Below, one piece after another: positions 15,250-15,344 of a stretch of 15,344 nucleotides of DNA; the first letter of the stretch is position 1; each line of letters begins with the position of its first letter. The position numbers and the translations under genes are program-made. The notes beneath the pieces were generated by a model. That model ran no database searches and was not told the DNA's origin. It worked only from the letters and a program-made list of their open reading frames with translations. Location of the stretch: contig CAZFBE010000022.1 of the NCBI GenBank assembly GCA_964517115.1, forward strand, positions 1-15,344, read 5' to 3'. The stretch comes from UBA6624 sp964517115 [NCBI: uncultured bacterium] (GTDB lineage Bacteria > UBP7 > UBA6624).

Positions 15250-15344
15250 ATGTGCGGAGTTGTTGCAATTAGCAATCTCAATAGTGCTTCTTCTAAAGTT
15301 GTCACTAGTCTATTTTCCCTACAGCATCGTGGCCAAAATGGAGC
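15250..15344 (+). CDS. purF: Amidophosphoribosyltransferase PurF, N-terminal fragment
   Basis: First step of de novo purine synthesis: transfer of glutamine-derived ammonia onto PRPP to give phosphoribosylamine, in the cytoplasm. Only the first 31 codons are in the window; the gene continues past its right edge. The translation begins MCGVVAIS and ends FSLQHRGQNGA. MCG exposes Cys2 as the N-terminal nucleophile of class II glutamine amidotransferases. LQHRGQ is the PurF form of the next motif, unlike EYRGYDSAG of GlmS or HRGPD of AsnB. The frame is open to the window edge. It is divergent from GH109, with a 58-bp shared upstream region. A PurF-like paralogue cannot be excluded from so short a piece. 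Confidence 0.85.
   Translation, partial: MCGVVAISNLNSASSKVVTSLFSLQHRGQNG

Overview
The window is a densely packed, AT-rich stretch from a Gram-negative (diderm) bacterium. A complete tripartite RND efflux system with a TolC-type outer-membrane protein implies two membranes. Clear Shine-Dalgarno (SD) sequences of the GGAGG type precede several genes, which argues against a typical Bacteroidota lineage. Tiny intergenic gaps, many overlapping starts and stops, and ThyX instead of a visible ThyA fit a streamlined, possibly aquatic genome. I cannot place the phylum from the sequence alone, and GC content was judged by eye only. No mobile element, CRISPR array, rRNA or phage gene was seen.

Layout. 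(1) 1-47: the 3' part of tRNA-Phe(GAA). (2) 79-246: a good sigma-70-type promoter and strong SD in front of a 35-residue CxxC/CxxC micro-protein. It converges with (3), a five-gene minus-strand block at 7747-268. In transcription order this block is a membrane-fusion lipoprotein, an RND pump, a TolC-like protein, a RocA/PruA-type 1-pyrroline-5-carboxylate dehydrogenase, and a conserved protein of unknown function. The genes overlap or lie 22-24 bp apart. (4) 7804-11755: a plus-strand run of ribonuclease D, glutaryl-CoA dehydrogenase, flavin-dependent thymidylate synthase ThyX and an EamA-family permease. (5) 15191-11752: a minus-strand pair with an ATGA overlap, namely a Tat-targeted GH109-like Gfo/Idh/MocA protein followed by an M61 metallopeptidase with two PDZ-like domains. 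(6) 15250-end: the first 31 codons of purF on the plus strand, running out of the window.

How the parts work together. The first three genes of block 3 form a self-contained efflux machine (adaptor, pump, outer-membrane channel). The P5C dehydrogenase behind it is ordinary proline/arginine-to-glutamate catabolism and has no obvious mechanistic link to efflux. Block 4 mixes RNA processing, lysine/tryptophan-derived glutaryl-CoA breakdown, dTMP synthesis and transport, so it looks like loose housekeeping co-transcription. Block 5 is a plausible envelope or periplasmic degradation pair (sugar and peptide). EamA and M61 are convergent and their stop codons overlap, leaving no room for a terminator between them.

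The least explained items are the 35-residue zinc-ribbon-like protein with its strong expression signals, the conserved 167-residue protein ending the efflux operon, the 8+3+8 palindrome between GH109 and purF, and a TAGAAT box placed for leaderless transcription of gcdH. I found nothing that amounts to a convincing new multi-gene system.
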